Source: DATKIY01 sp035543875 (GTDB lineage: Bacteria > Actinomycetota > Actinomycetes > JAHEKZ01). From it: a stretch of 12,735 nucleotides of DNA. The DNA is taken from positions 1 through 12,735 of the forward strand of contig DATKIY010000129.1 of assembly GCA_035543875.1 (NCBI GenBank). The letters are read 5' to 3'. Under the pieces are notes generated by a model that searched no databases, was not told the DNA's origin, and saw only the letters and a list, made by a program, of their open reading frames with translations. The position numbers and the translations under genes were made by a program. How positions within the stretch are numbered: position 1 is the first letter of the stretch; every line of letters starts with the position of its first letter. Positions 5,265-12,735 of this stretch are shown in pieces.

Positions 5265-5810
5265 ATGGCCACTGTCGATGTCCTCTTCAACGGATACGCC
5301 GACGACCGCGTCGCAGGCACGGTCAGTCTGGTCCGGGACGCCGACTTCATCGCGATCGTCGACCCCGGCATGGTGCCCAACCGGTCGGTGATTCTTAAGC
5401 CGTTGGCCGACCTCGGGGTTGCACCCGACCAGGTCACGGATGTGATCTTGAGTCACCACCATCCAGATCACACGGTGAACATCGCGCTCTTTGAGAACGC
5501 CAAAGTGCACGACCACTGGGCGATCTACGAGGCCGACATCTGGACTGACCGACCAGCCGAGGGAGCGCAGTTGGCGCCTGGTGTGCGACTCCTGGAGACA
5601 CCAGGGCACACCGCCCAGGACATCACCACCGTTGTCGACACCGACGACGGCGTGGTCGCGTTGACCCACCTGTGGTGGGACGAGGCGTCAGACTCAGACC
5701 CGCTGGCGCAGGACCTCGACGCGTTGTTCGTGCATAGAAAGCGCGTCCTAGACGTTGCGACACTCATCGTCCCTGGCCACGGAGCTCCGTTCCGTCCAGC
5801 TGGAGGTTAG
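5265..5810 (+). CDS. Metallo-beta-lactamase-fold hydrolase (MBLAC1-like)
   Basis: This 181-residue protein has the metal-binding signature SHHHPDH (63-69; His64, His66, Asp68, His69), a third-site His115 in ETPGHT, Asp139 or His135 in the THLWWDE segment where the bridging ligand is expected, and a C-terminal His172 in VPGHGAPF. Asp33 in IVDPGM is the usual early-strand aspartate. Such proteins are cytoplasmic one- or two-metal hydrolases of thioesters, phosphodiesters or lactones. The compact size and the GYA/VDPGM opening recall MBLAC1-type proteins, but the substrate cannot be assigned. AAGGA at 5254-5258 lies 6 bases before the ATG and fixes the start. No signal peptide is seen. It stands alone on this strand and converges on the RTX gene with 22 bases between stops. 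Confidence 0.88.
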   Translation: MATVDVLFNGYADDRVAGTVSLVRDADFIAIVDPGMVPNRSVILKPLADLGVAPDQVTDVILSHHHPDHTVNIALFENAKVHDHWAIYEADIWTDRPAEGAQLAPGVRLLETPGHTAQDITTVVDTDDGVVALTHLWWDEASDSDPLAQDLDALFVHRKRVLDVATLIVPGHGAPFRPAGG

Positions 5811-5832
5811 GCAGATCGGACGCTAGAAACGG

Positions 5833-6516
5833 TCAGCTGGGCGCTGGGCAGTGGTTCGTCCATTTCGCCGATCTAGCGCTGTCGCCGGGATCGGCGACGT
5901 ATTGGTCATTCCCCTGACCACCACGAATGCGGTCAGTCCCCATGCCGTCGCGTCCATCCAGACATCGGTCGGCTCCCTCACCCCCCCTGATGAGGTCAGG
6001 ACCGGCACCTCCTGAGGCGAACCGATCGTTGCCCAGACCACCGCTGATTCGGTCGGCCCCGTTGTTACCAAACATGTGTTCATGACCCGCATTGCCACGA
6101 AGTACGTCGGCGCCACCCCCACCTACGAGGTAACTGTCGCTGTCGGGGCCGCCGAACAACCAGTCATCGCTTCTCCCCGCTTTCAGCTGGTCAGAACCCT
6201 GTCCACCTAGGAGCAGGTCCATCCCGTAACCACCATGGACATCGTCTCCGCCGCCGCCGGCGATGATGACGTCGCTGCCTCCACGGCCCGTGATGCGATC
6301 GCGTCCGCCTAAGCCACAGATGACGTCGCGCCGTTCCGTACCCCTGATGCGGTCGTTGCCGTCAGTTCCCACGAGCGTGCAGCCCTGCCCGGCCCGAGTC
6401 ATAACAGCAGAAGTGACAGCAGTTGCCGGCGCCACCTCAGTCGACATCAACAAGGAACCAACGACCAGCAGCGCGACCACAACCAAGCAGACCAGGTGAG
6501 TCATTCCTCGATACAT
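5833..6516 (-). CDS. Small secreted RTX (hemolysin-type calcium-binding repeat) protein
   Basis: This 227-residue protein starts with an export signal (basic start, hydrophobic residues about 8-24, Ala-rich APATA cleavage region). From about residue 48 to 215 it is built almost entirely of nonapeptide repeats of the GGxGxDxUx type, for example GTDGNDRIRG, GRGGSDVIIAG, GGQGSDQL, GGGGADVLRGN, GNNGADRISGG and GGQGNDQYV. Such repeats form a calcium-loaded parallel beta-roll. No enzymatic domain is attached, so it may be a calcium-binding or surface-scaffold protein. Four Cys outside the signal region (GCTL, ICGL, RCLD, HCPA) could form disulfides. Known RTX toxins use type I export; the Sec-type signal here suggests another route. 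The open frame starts with TTG at 6525; ATG 6516 is preferred, and ATG 6504 is a weaker alternative. It is divergent from yajQ. Confidence 0.85.
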   Translation of the reverse strand: MYRGMTHLVCLVVVALLVVGSLLMSTEVAPATAVTSAVMTRAGQGCTLVGTDGNDRIRGTERRDVICGLGGRDRITGRGGSDVIIAGGGGDDVHGGYGMDLLLGGQGSDQLKAGRSDDWLFGGPDSDSYLVGGGGADVLRGNAGHEHMFGNNGADRISGGLGNDRFASGGAGPDLIRGGEGADRCLDGRDGMGTDRIRGGQGNDQYVADPGDSARSAKWTNHCPAPS

Positions 6517-6629
6517 GAGCCTCAACTCATTCCACGACGACTTGCAGCGATCGTGACCCTACGAGATCACTTTGCTGACCCGCTAGCCCCAATCCCGTTT
6601 CGCTAACCTGGTGGCCCGTCACCGAGCCT

Positions 6630-6634
6630 GGGAG
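6630..6634 (+). promoter_or_regulatory. Ribosome binding site that fixes the yajQ TTG start
   Basis: GGGAG lies 6 bases before TTG at 6641. It supports that codon over the GTG at 6611, which would add ten residues absent from the family. Confidence 0.7.
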
Positions 6635-6640
6635 TACGAG

Positions 6641-7132
6641 TTGTCCAACGCGTCGTTCGACATCGTCAGCAAGGTCGACCGCCAGGAGGTCGACAACGCA
6701 CTGAATCAAGCGGTCAAAGAACTAAGCCAGCGTTTTGACTTCAAGAACACCGGCGCCTCTATCGCGTGGCAAGGCGAAATGGGGATCGAGATCAAGGCGA
6801 ACTCCGAGGAGCGCGCCAAGGCTGCGCTGGACGTTTTCAAGGACAAGCTGGTCAAACGCAAGGTCTCGTTGAAACACCTGGACACGTCGGAACCTGCCGT
6901 GTCCGGCAAGGAGTACCGGATCGCGGGCACGCTGAGCCAGGGGATCTCGCAAGAGCACGCCAAGAAGATCTCGAAAATCATTCGCGACGAAGGGCCGAAG
7001 AGCGTCAAGGCCCAGATTCAGGGCGACGAGCTCCGCGTCACCAGCAAGAGCCGCGACGACCTCCAGTCGATCCAGACCCTGCTGAACGGCAAGGACCTTG
7101 AGGTCGCGCTTCAGTACGTCAACTACCGCTAA
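6641..7132 (+). CDS. yajQ: YajQ family cyclic-di-GMP/nucleotide-binding protein
   Basis: Starting at TTG 6641 the product is 163 residues, the family's usual length, and begins SNASFDIVSKVDRQEVDNAL, the conserved YajQ N-terminus. Further family signatures are QRFDFKNTGASI, SEERAKAALDVFKDKLVKR, GKEYRIAGTLSQGISQEHAKKI, KAQIQGDELRVTSKSRDDLQ and the C-terminal LQYVNYR. The fold is two ferredoxin/RNA-binding-like domains. YajQ proteins bind nucleotides, and some proteobacterial members are cyclic-di-GMP effectors; the role in actinobacteria is not settled. The frame is also open from GTG 6611, but the family start and the GGGAG site favour TTG. It is flanked by a divergent RTX gene and a convergent oxidoreductase gene (18 bases between stops), so it is probably monocistronic. 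Confidence 0.95.
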   Translation: MSNASFDIVSKVDRQEVDNALNQAVKELSQRFDFKNTGASIAWQGEMGIEIKANSEERAKAALDVFKDKLVKRKVSLKHLDTSEPAVSGKEYRIAGTLSQGISQEHAKKISKIIRDEGPKSVKAQIQGDELRVTSKSRDDLQSIQTLLNGKDLEVALQYVNYR

Positions 7133-7150
7133 CCGCTGTAGCCACAGCTG

Positions 7151-8749
7151 CTAGATGGCTTTGTCGCGACGGATTTCTCGGACGACGTGGTGTCCTGGCA
7201 TACCGGTGACACCGCCACCCGCGTGTGTTGCGCTTGACCCCTGGTACAGACCCTTGATGGGCGTGCGGTAGTCGGCGTATCCGACAGCCGGTCGCATATG
7301 GAACAACTGGTCCACGGTGAGTTCACCGTGGAAGATGTTGCCGCCGATTAGCCCGAAGTCGCGCTCCATCTCGTACGGCCCGATGATCTGCTCGTGCAGG
7401 ATTGAGTCCTTAAATCCCGGCGCCACGACGTCAAAGCGGTCATACAGGCGATTCGCGTATGCCTTCAGCTCGTCGTCATGCGGCTCCTTGCTCCAGCTCT
7501 CCGGAACCCACTGGGTAAACATCGACATGATGTGCTTGCCTTCAGGGGCAAGCGTCGAGTCGAACACGGTGGGGATCTCACAGTCGGAGAACGGCAAGGT
7601 GGCAGCCTTCCCAGCTCGAGCTTCCTGGAATGCGGTCTCCAGGTACTCAAGGTCGTCCATGATGCTGATCGCGCCGCCGTGAATTGCGGGGTCGAATCCA
7701 GGATCGGCGGTGAAGTTCGGCAGCCGGTCGAGCGCCAGGTTGATTTTCACCGTGCCCGAACGAGATCGCCACTGTTCAATGTCATGGACGAAGTCTTCCG
7801 GGAGCTGGCTGCGCTCAATCTGGTTCAAGAACGTGATCTGCGGGTGGCAGGTGGTGACGACCACGTTGGCCTTGATTTCCTCCCCACTAGCCAGTACCAC
7901 ACCGGTGACGCGTCCGTTCTTGATGGTGACCTGCTCGACAGGCGCGTTGACCCGCACCTCGGCACCGAACGACTCTGCGGATGCACGACACGCATCCGAC
8001 ACTGCGCCCATGCCTCCGACCGCCATACCCCACGAGGCAACCTGACCCTCTTCTTCCTCGCCGACCGAGTGGTGCATCAGTACGTAGGCCGTACCAGGAC
8101 TCATCGGCCCCGCCCAGGTGCCGATAATTCCGTTGACCGCCTGCGAGCCGATCACGGTTGGGTCTTCGAACCAGCGCTCCAACAGGTCCGACGCGCTCAT
8201 GGTGAACAACCGCGTGATGTCCGCGACGGTGCGCTCGTCAATCTGCTTGCGCAGCGCCCAGGTCAGCATGCCCAGGTCTTTGATGTCACCGAACTTCTTC
8301 GACCCGACGTGCGGCGGGGTGCGGTCGAGGAGCGGATGCAGGATGTTCGCGATTCGGCCGATCCACTCGTAGTACGGCCCAACGGCGTCCGCGTCCTTCT
8401 TCGAAAACGTCGAGTAGGACTCGTGGACGCGGGCACCTTCGCCGTCGAGCAACGCCCGGCCGTCGGGGACCGGGGTGTAACCCATGCCCAACGGGTTGAT
8501 CTTGTAACCATGCTTGGCAAGCTGAAGATCAGAAAGGATGTACTCGGGCATCAAACTCATCGTGTACGAGAGCGTGGTCACCTTGAACTCGGGCGCATCG
8601 GGCCACGGCGCGCTGGTGTCGGCCGCGCCTCCGGTCTTGTGCCGCGACTCGAGGACGACAACCTTCTTGCCGTACTTCGCGAGGTAAGCCGCCGCGACGA
8701 GACCGTTGTGGCCACCGCCGATCACAACCGCGTCATAGGTGTTTGCCAT
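7151..8749 (-). CDS. FAD-dependent oxidoreductase, PYROXD2/phytoene desaturase-like
   Basis: This 532-residue flavoprotein has an N-terminal dinucleotide-binding fold: VVIGGGHNGLVAAAYLAKYG (8-27) then VVVLES with Glu at the end of the second strand, and TGGAADTS. A C-terminal FAD contact segment (GLYQGSSATHAGGGVTGMPG) closes the domain as in amine oxidases and CrtI-type phytoene desaturases. The GHNGL form and overall length fit the PYROXD2-like branch, which is widespread in actinobacteria but lacks a settled substrate. No carotenoid genes are nearby, so a carotenoid role should not be assumed. No signal peptide is present. AGGAG (8757-8761) lies 7 bases before the ATG. The gene follows htpX by 75 bases in the same direction and has its own probable promoter with a palindromic site in that gap. 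Confidence 0.93.
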   Translation of the reverse strand: MANTYDAVVIGGGHNGLVAAAYLAKYGKKVVVLESRHKTGGAADTSAPWPDAPEFKVTTLSYTMSLMPEYILSDLQLAKHGYKINPLGMGYTPVPDGRALLDGEGARVHESYSTFSKKDADAVGPYYEWIGRIANILHPLLDRTPPHVGSKKFGDIKDLGMLTWALRKQIDERTVADITRLFTMSASDLLERWFEDPTVIGSQAVNGIIGTWAGPMSPGTAYVLMHHSVGEEEEGQVASWGMAVGGMGAVSDACRASAESFGAEVRVNAPVEQVTIKNGRVTGVVLASGEEIKANVVVTTCHPQITFLNQIERSQLPEDFVHDIEQWRSRSGTVKINLALDRLPNFTADPGFDPAIHGGAISIMDDLEYLETAFQEARAGKAATLPFSDCEIPTVFDSTLAPEGKHIMSMFTQWVPESWSKEPHDDELKAYANRLYDRFDVVAPGFKDSILHEQIIGPYEMERDFGLIGGNIFHGELTVDQLFHMRPAVGYADYRTPIKGLYQGSSATHAGGGVTGMPGHHVVREIRRDKAI

Positions 8750-8786
8750 GGGTTAACTCCTGATCATCTGGTGTCTGCCAGAAACC

Positions 8787-8815
8787 AGGATACTGACTGA
8801 CCGTTCAGTTAGCCA
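8787..8815 (-). promoter_or_regulatory. Candidate promoter of the FAD oxidoreductase gene
   Basis: On the minus strand TATCCT (8792-8787) matches the -10 consensus at 4 of 6 bases, and TGGCTA (8815-8810), 17 bases upstream, is a weak -35. Transcription would start near 8780, giving a leader of about 30 bases before the ATG at 8749. The operator-like palindrome fills the spacer. The promoter is inferred from pattern only. Confidence 0.35.
8796..8809. promoter_or_regulatory. Operator-like palindrome, TetR-type candidate
   Basis: ACTGACCGTTCAGT has 5-bp perfect arms (ACTGA/TCAGT) around a 4-base centre. Its length and layout are like sites bound by TetR-family repressors, and it lies between the candidate -35 and -10 boxes, where binding would block polymerase. 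No regulator gene is in the window. Confidence 0.4.
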
Positions 8816-8824
8816 GTGTTTTGC

Positions 8825-9682
8825 TCAACGAAGTCCTGCCATCTCCTCCAACCGGGCGACCCGGTCAGCGATAGGCGGGTGGGTCGAGAAGAGCTTGGAG
8901 AACCCGCCGCCACGAAAGGGATTGGCGATCATGAGTGCGCTTGCGGTCTCGATATCGGGCTGGTTGGGCAGCGGCGCGGCCTGCGTTCCTTGCTCGAGTT
9001 TGCGTAGTGCGCTCGCCAGGGCCATGGGATCGCCGGTCACTGACGCCCCCGATTGGTCGGCTTGGTACTCCCGCGACCGGCTGATCGCGAACTGGATCAT
9101 CGCGGCCGCGATGGGCCCAAGAATCATGAGCAAGAGCGCAGCTAGTGGGTTCCCCCGATCACCGGTCCGACCACCAATGGGAATCAACCAAGCAAACTGC
9201 GCCACGAAAATGATGATCGAGGCCATCGTTGCCGCCACCGACGCAATCAAGATGTCGCGGTTATAGACGTGAGCCAGCTCGTGAGAGAGCACGCCTTTGA
9301 GCTCACGTTCATCAAGCAGTTGCAGGATTCCCTCAGTGCAGCACACCGCCGCATTTTCTGGATTGCGTCCGGTCGCGAACGCGTTGGGCGCGATCGTTGG
9401 AGACACGTGCAGCGTCGGCATGGGCTGACCTTGCTGCGCCGACAACTCGCGCACAATCCGATACATCGCGGGCTGCTCAGCCTCGGTGACAGGGCGCGCG
9501 CGCATCGAGCGCAGCGCGACCTTGCCGCTGTTCCAGTACGCAAATCCGTTGACGCCGAGGGCGATGAATAGCGCAATCACCAGCCCCTGCGTGCCGCCGA
9601 GCCAGGCACCGATCACCAAGATGACCGCGCCCATCAGGCCAAGCAGGAAGGCAGTCTTCATACCGTTCGCGAAACGATTCAC
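8825..9682 (-). CDS. htpX: HtpX-type membrane zinc metalloprotease (M48 family)
   Basis: This 285-residue protein is an M48 metallopeptidase that degrades misfolded or damaged membrane proteins at the cytoplasmic membrane. Two membrane segments lie at about 10-29 and 33-50. The zinc site is HELAH (134-138) with the third ligand Glu205 in SREYQAD, and substrate-cleft signatures such as PNAFATGRNPENAAVCCTEGIL precede it. Two further hydrophobic segments at about 146-169 and 179-200 lie between HELAH and Glu205, as is usual for HtpX. The C-terminal FSTHPPIADRVARLEEM is typical. The start is GTG 9682, chosen because the first hydrophobic helix follows; the ribosome binding site is weak (GTGGGG). 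It lies 68 bases after nuoN in the same direction with no clear terminator between, so partial read-through from the nuo operon is possible. Confidence 0.95.
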   Translation of the reverse strand: MNRFANGMKTAFLLGLMGAVILVIGAWLGGTQGLVIALFIALGVNGFAYWNSGKVALRSMRARPVTEAEQPAMYRIVRELSAQQGQPMPTLHVSPTIAPNAFATGRNPENAAVCCTEGILQLLDERELKGVLSHELAHVYNRDILIASVAATMASIIIFVAQFAWLIPIGGRTGDRGNPLAALLLMILGPIAAAMIQFAISRSREYQADQSGASVTGDPMALASALRKLEQGTQAAPLPNQPDIETASALMIANPFRGGGFSKLFSTHPPIADRVARLEEMAGLR

Positions 9683-9750
9683 GACCCCACTTTAATCGGA
9701 CTCTTCAGCACGTCAGACCCGCGCCGGACCTCCCAGGTTCAGCGCACAAA

Positions 9751-11202
9751 CTAGAGGCGGTCCAGCAAGCCGAGGGCAAGCGAAGGTGCGATGGACAACC
9801 CCACAGTGACGATCATCATCGCGCCAACCGCCAACTGCATGGGAAGGGCACCTGCCAAGTGCAGCGGCGTTTTCGCCAGCTCTTCGGGCCGCTTGAACAA
9901 GACTGCGGCCCACGACAGGTAGTAGTACAAGCCGATGACGGTCGAGACAGCCATCGCTGCGGTCAGCCACCAGGCGCCGGTGGCTACCGGTATGGCAATC
10001 ACTTGGACTTTGATCAGGAGTCCAATGATGCCTGGGGGAAGTCCGGCCAGGCAGGCGAGGAAGAAGGCAAGGGAAAGGCCCAGCCAGGGCGAACGCCACG
10101 CCAAGCCAGCGAAGTCTGCGATGCGTGCTCTGGGCTGATCGCGTGAAACGACAGCGACGACGGCAAAAGCACCAAGGTTCATCGCTGCGTAGGCGACCAA
10201 GTAACCCACAACAGCGGCGAGCAGTCCCGCGCTGCCTTGGGTACCAGCAACGACTGCGCCAAAAGGAACCAAGACGTACCCGGCTTGAGCAATCGACGAC
10301 CAGGCCAACAGCCGCACTGCGCCGCGTTGGCGCAACGCAACCATATTGGCCAACAGCATCGTGAGCGCCGCAACGACTGCAATAACAGGAGCCCAGACGT
10401 CATACCAGGAGGCGAAGGTGGCCAAAACCAAGGTAAGCGCAGCAAACCCCGCCGTCTTGGAAACCACTGACAGATAGGCGGCAACGGGAATGGGAGCACC
10501 CTCATAGGCATCCGGCGCCCAGGTGTGGAAGGGAACCGCCGCAATCTTGAATGCGATCACGGCGAGCACCATGACCAACCCAGCCGTCGCGACCGGCGTT
10601 GGTCGGTTGGACGCGGCCGCAATCGAAAGCGGAACAAAGGCAACGGTGGCTGTACTGCCGTAGATCAGCGCCAAGCCGTACAGCGACACCGCAACTGAGG
10701 CCACGGAGAACAGAAACGCCTTCAGCGCCGCCTCACCGGCGCGTCGATCAACTGTGTTCAACCCGATCAGCGCGAACGTTGGCAGCGACACCAGCTCCAG
10801 CGCGACAACCAGTGAGACCAAGTCTGTAGTTGCGGCAACCAACATCGCGCCGGAGGCGGAGCAAAGCAGGAGGAAGAAGTACTCACCAGCTGGAATACGC
10901 GCGTCTTTCACGCTCACCATCGACATCAGCACAACAACAACTGTTGCTGCGATGGTGATTGCCTGCAGTGAAAGAGTCAACGCATTGACCGCGTACCCGC
11001 ACGATTGCTCGACGCACAGGGTTTGGTCGCCAGACGTGGCAGGCATTAGCCCCGCGGCCACGACGGAGGCAACGAGTGCGAGAACGCCAGGCACACGCGA
11101 ACCTTTTGGCACGAAAAGGTCGACGACCAGGACGACAAGCGCGCCGACTGCCAACGCCATCGGCGGAGCCAGACTGGTGAAGTCAATCGACTGGATACTC
11201 AT
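9751..11202 (-). CDS. nuoN: NADH-quinone oxidoreductase subunit N
   Basis: This 483-residue, very hydrophobic protein (about 13-14 membrane helices) is one of the three antiporter-like proton-translocating subunits in the membrane arm of respiratory complex I. The family's key residues are present: Glu136 in VALELVSLP, Lys219 in IAFKIAAVPFHTWAPDAYEGAP and Lys249 in VVSKTAGF, then RLLAWSSIAQAGYVL. The ATG overlaps the nuoM stop by one base (TGATG), and GGAG lies 7 bases upstream, so translation is coupled. NuoN is normally the last gene of the nuoA-N operon, and here too it is followed by an unrelated gene (htpX). Confidence 0.97.
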   Translation of the reverse strand: MSIQSIDFTSLAPPMALAVGALVVLVVDLFVPKGSRVPGVLALVASVVAAGLMPATSGDQTLCVEQSCGYAVNALTLSLQAITIAATVVVVLMSMVSVKDARIPAGEYFFLLLCSASGAMLVAATTDLVSLVVALELVSLPTFALIGLNTVDRRAGEAALKAFLFSVASVAVSLYGLALIYGSTATVAFVPLSIAAASNRPTPVATAGLVMVLAVIAFKIAAVPFHTWAPDAYEGAPIPVAAYLSVVSKTAGFAALTLVLATFASWYDVWAPVIAVVAALTMLLANMVALRQRGAVRLLAWSSIAQAGYVLVPFGAVVAGTQGSAGLLAAVVGYLVAYAAMNLGAFAVVAVVSRDQPRARIADFAGLAWRSPWLGLSLAFFLACLAGLPPGIIGLLIKVQVIAIPVATGAWWLTAAMAVSTVIGLYYYLSWAAVLFKRPEELAKTPLHLAGALPMQLAVGAMMIVTVGLSIAPSLALGLLDRL

Positions 11203-12722
11203 CAGTCGGCTCCGCTCAATACGACGGGAGTCGACAGCACCTGTTCAACGGATGGAGCAGTGAGACTGAGCAGAACACCAGGGAAGATGCCAAGCGCGAG
11301 AATAAGCGCAGCAAGCGGAACCCACGACGCCGCCTCGACTTCCGAAACGTCTTTTATCGGCTCCTCGTCAGGTTTCCCTTGGCCCACTCGACGCATCACG
11401 CGCAGGAAGTAAACCGCAGTCAAGACCATGCCAAGCGCGGCGAGCACGAGCAGACATCGATAGAGCAAACGTTGCGGCAGGAAGGGGTTGTAGGCACCAA
11501 GGAGCGCGAGAAACTCTCCCCAGAACCCGGCCAACCCCGGTAACCCGAGTCCGGCTACGCAGGCAAACCCGAGCAGGAAGCCGAGGCGTGGCGCGCGTTG
11601 GTAGAGCCCCCGAGGCAGGTCCCGCAATGCGGTCGTGTGTGTACGTATCTTTAACCCACCAACGATGAAGAAGAGCAAGCCTGTGATCAGTCCGTGCGCG
11701 ATATTTCCGAACAACGCCGCGTTCACACCGATGGGGTCGAGCGTGGAGATGCCGAACAACACGAACCCCATGTGGCCAACGGACGAGAATGCGATGAGTC
11801 GTTTCAGGTCACGTTGGCCGAAGCTGGCCCATGCCCCATACAGAATGCCGATGACAGCAAGCACTGCAAGGTAAGGCGCTACATCGGCTGCACCGGATGG
11901 CAAAACTGGAAGGGCAATGCGGACCATGCCGTAGGTCCCCATCTTCAGCAGCACTCCGGCAAGCAGCACTGATCCAACGGTCGGAGCAGCCGTGTGCGCA
12001 TCGGGTAACCACGAGTGCAGCGGCCACATCGGCGTCTTGACGGCCAGCCCAACCCCGATGAGCAGCACCGCCGCAAGCTGGGTTGTCGACGTGAGCCCCA
12101 ACCCGTGGGCAGCGGCCAGCTCCACCATGTCAGTAGTGCCCGTTTGCACCCAGACGAGAAGAAACCCAACAAGCATGACGATGGAGCCAAGCACCGTATA
12201 CAGAATGAACAGGTTCGCTGCGGAACGTTTCTCGCCCTGCCCCCAAAAGGCGATGAGAAACCACATGGGAACGAGGACGACTTCGAAGAAGACAAAGAAC
12301 AGCACGAGGTTTAGAGCGACAAAGGTGCCCAGCATTCCAACCTGCAGCACAAGAAGCAGACCAATGAACGCGCGCGGTCGACCTGGTTCAGGCAAAAACC
12401 GAACCGAATATACCGTCGTTAACAACCCAAGCAGTGACGTGAGGACCACCAGCGGCAGTGAGATCCCGTCGACCCCTAGGTGGATGGACAGGTCCAGCTG
12501 CGGCACCCACTCCGCGTTCACTTCGAACTGCATCACCTGGGATTTCGACGTGTCGAATCCGGCGAGCATCGCTAGCGCGACTAAGAGCCCCAGACCCTGA
12601 ACCGCCACGCCCCAACCGACCGCCCAACTGTCGGCGCGTGGCCCGGCCACGAGTAGAACCACAGCACCCGCAAGCGGAAGGAGAAGCAGCGCAGGAAGGA
12701 CGTAGTCGTGCCACTGGCTCAT
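11202..12722 (-). CDS. nuoM: NADH-quinone oxidoreductase subunit M
   Basis: This 506-residue membrane protein (about 14 helices) is another proton-pumping antiporter-like subunit of complex I. Diagnostic features are GVDGISLPLV (83-92), FFEVVLVPMW with Glu147, the broken-helix region VKTPMWPLHSWLPDAH (Lys229) followed by TAAPTVGSVLLAGVLLK (Lys260), and LKRLIAFSSVGHMGFV. These match the essential Glu/Lys positions of E. coli NuoM. The gene is complete and starts at ATG 12722, 14 bases from the window edge. It ends with TGA sharing one base with the nuoN ATG. The order nuoM-nuoN is the usual end of the operon. Confidence 0.97.
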   Translation of the reverse strand: MSQWHDYVLPALLLLPLAGAVVLLVAGPRADSWAVGWGVAVQGLGLLVALAMLAGFDTSKSQVMQFEVNAEWVPQLDLSIHLGVDGISLPLVVLTSLLGLLTTVYSVRFLPEPGRPRAFIGLLLVLQVGMLGTFVALNLVLFFVFFEVVLVPMWFLIAFWGQGEKRSAANLFILYTVLGSIVMLVGFLLVWVQTGTTDMVELAAAHGLGLTSTTQLAAVLLIGVGLAVKTPMWPLHSWLPDAHTAAPTVGSVLLAGVLLKMGTYGMVRIALPVLPSGAADVAPYLAVLAVIGILYGAWASFGQRDLKRLIAFSSVGHMGFVLFGISTLDPIGVNAALFGNIAHGLITGLLFFIVGGLKIRTHTTALRDLPRGLYQRAPRLGFLLGFACVAGLGLPGLAGFWGEFLALLGAYNPFLPQRLLYRCLLVLAALGMVLTAVYFLRVMRRVGQGKPDEEPIKDVSEVEAASWVPLAALILALGIFPGVLLSLTAPSVEQVLSTPVVLSGAD

Positions 12723-12735
12723 TTGGCCACCACAA
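12719..12735 (-). CDS. nuoL: Probable last codons of nuoL (partial)
   Basis: The only frame at the right edge that ends at the nuoM start reads x-Val-Val-Ala-Lys-stop, with TGA overlapping the nuoM ATG (ATGA). A 4-base overlap with a preceding nuo gene is usual, and nuoL precedes nuoM in almost all bacteria. Five codons cannot identify the gene, so the name rests on operon order. Confidence 0.35.

Noticed and set aside
4756..5391. 211-codon plus-strand frame
   Set aside because: Out of frame with both the membrane protein and the hydrolase, and it crosses the tRNA-Tyr gene; a shadow in GC-rich DNA.
5860..6375. Repetitive, Gly-codon-rich DNA, considered as a DNA repeat or CRISPR-like array
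   Set aside because: The periodicity is the protein-level RTX nonapeptide repeat within one intact reading frame; the DNA units are not identical and have no spacers.
7478..8800. Long open frame (440 codons) antisense to the FAD oxidoreductase
   Set aside because: The opposite strand encodes an unmistakable flavoprotein; long antisense frames are expected in high-GC coding DNA, and this one has no domain-like pattern.
12388..12735. 115-codon minus-strand frame at the right edge
   Set aside because: Out-of-frame shadow of nuoM with no membrane pattern; it would need to displace a clear gene.

Overview
The window is GC-rich, densely packed chromosomal DNA, most likely from an actinobacterium. 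The evidence is the gene content and order: tRNA-Tyr, tRNA-Thr and tRNA-Met leading into rpmG, then a HadA/HadB-type dehydratase pair and murB, and separately the end of a nuo (complex I) operon followed by htpX. I recall a similar rpmG - MaoC - MaoC - murB neighbourhood from Streptomyces and its relatives. I cannot name the genus. No phage genes, insertion sequence or CRISPR array was seen, and no gap without a gene exceeds 300 bases.

Layout from left to right. (1) 1-821, plus strand: the 3' part of a PQQ-dependent sugar dehydrogenase-like beta-propeller gene, interrupted by an in-frame TAA, after which the same frame and fold continue for about 100 codons. (2) 833-3991, minus strand, reading leftwards: tRNA-Thr, tRNA-Met, rpmG, a fabG-like reductase, hadA-like, hadB-like and murB. 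The protein genes are separated by 13, 2, 3 and -1 bases and look like one operon; the reductase and the dehydratase pair supply two successive steps of fatty-acyl elongation. (3) 4060-5170: a lipoprotein gene (minus), a three-helix membrane protein gene (plus) and tRNA-Tyr (minus). A decayed copy of the tRNA-Tyr anticodon/variable arm lies between the two protein genes. Together with the intact tRNA it brackets the membrane gene almost exactly, which looks like the scar of an integration or duplication event. (4) 5265-5810, plus: a metallo-beta-lactamase-fold hydrolase. (5) 5833-6516, minus: a small secreted RTX (calcium-binding repeat) protein. (6) 6641-7132, plus: a YajQ-family protein with a TTG start. 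(7) 7151-8749, minus: a large FAD-dependent oxidoreductase of the PYROXD2/phytoene-desaturase-like group, with a palindromic possible repressor site in its promoter region. (8) 8825-9682, minus: htpX membrane protease. (9) 9751-12722, minus: nuoN and nuoM, overlapping by one base; the last five codons of nuoL are probably at the right edge.

Most of the window is housekeeping: cell wall (murB), translation (rpmG, tRNAs), lipid synthesis (fabG/hadAB), respiration (nuo) and membrane protein quality control (htpX). I found no convincing new multi-gene system. The points most worth a second look are the tRNA-Tyr remnant and the membrane gene it brackets, the in-frame stop in the sugar dehydrogenase, the reductase inside the rpmG-had-murB operon, and the operator-like palindrome upstream of the FAD oxidoreductase.
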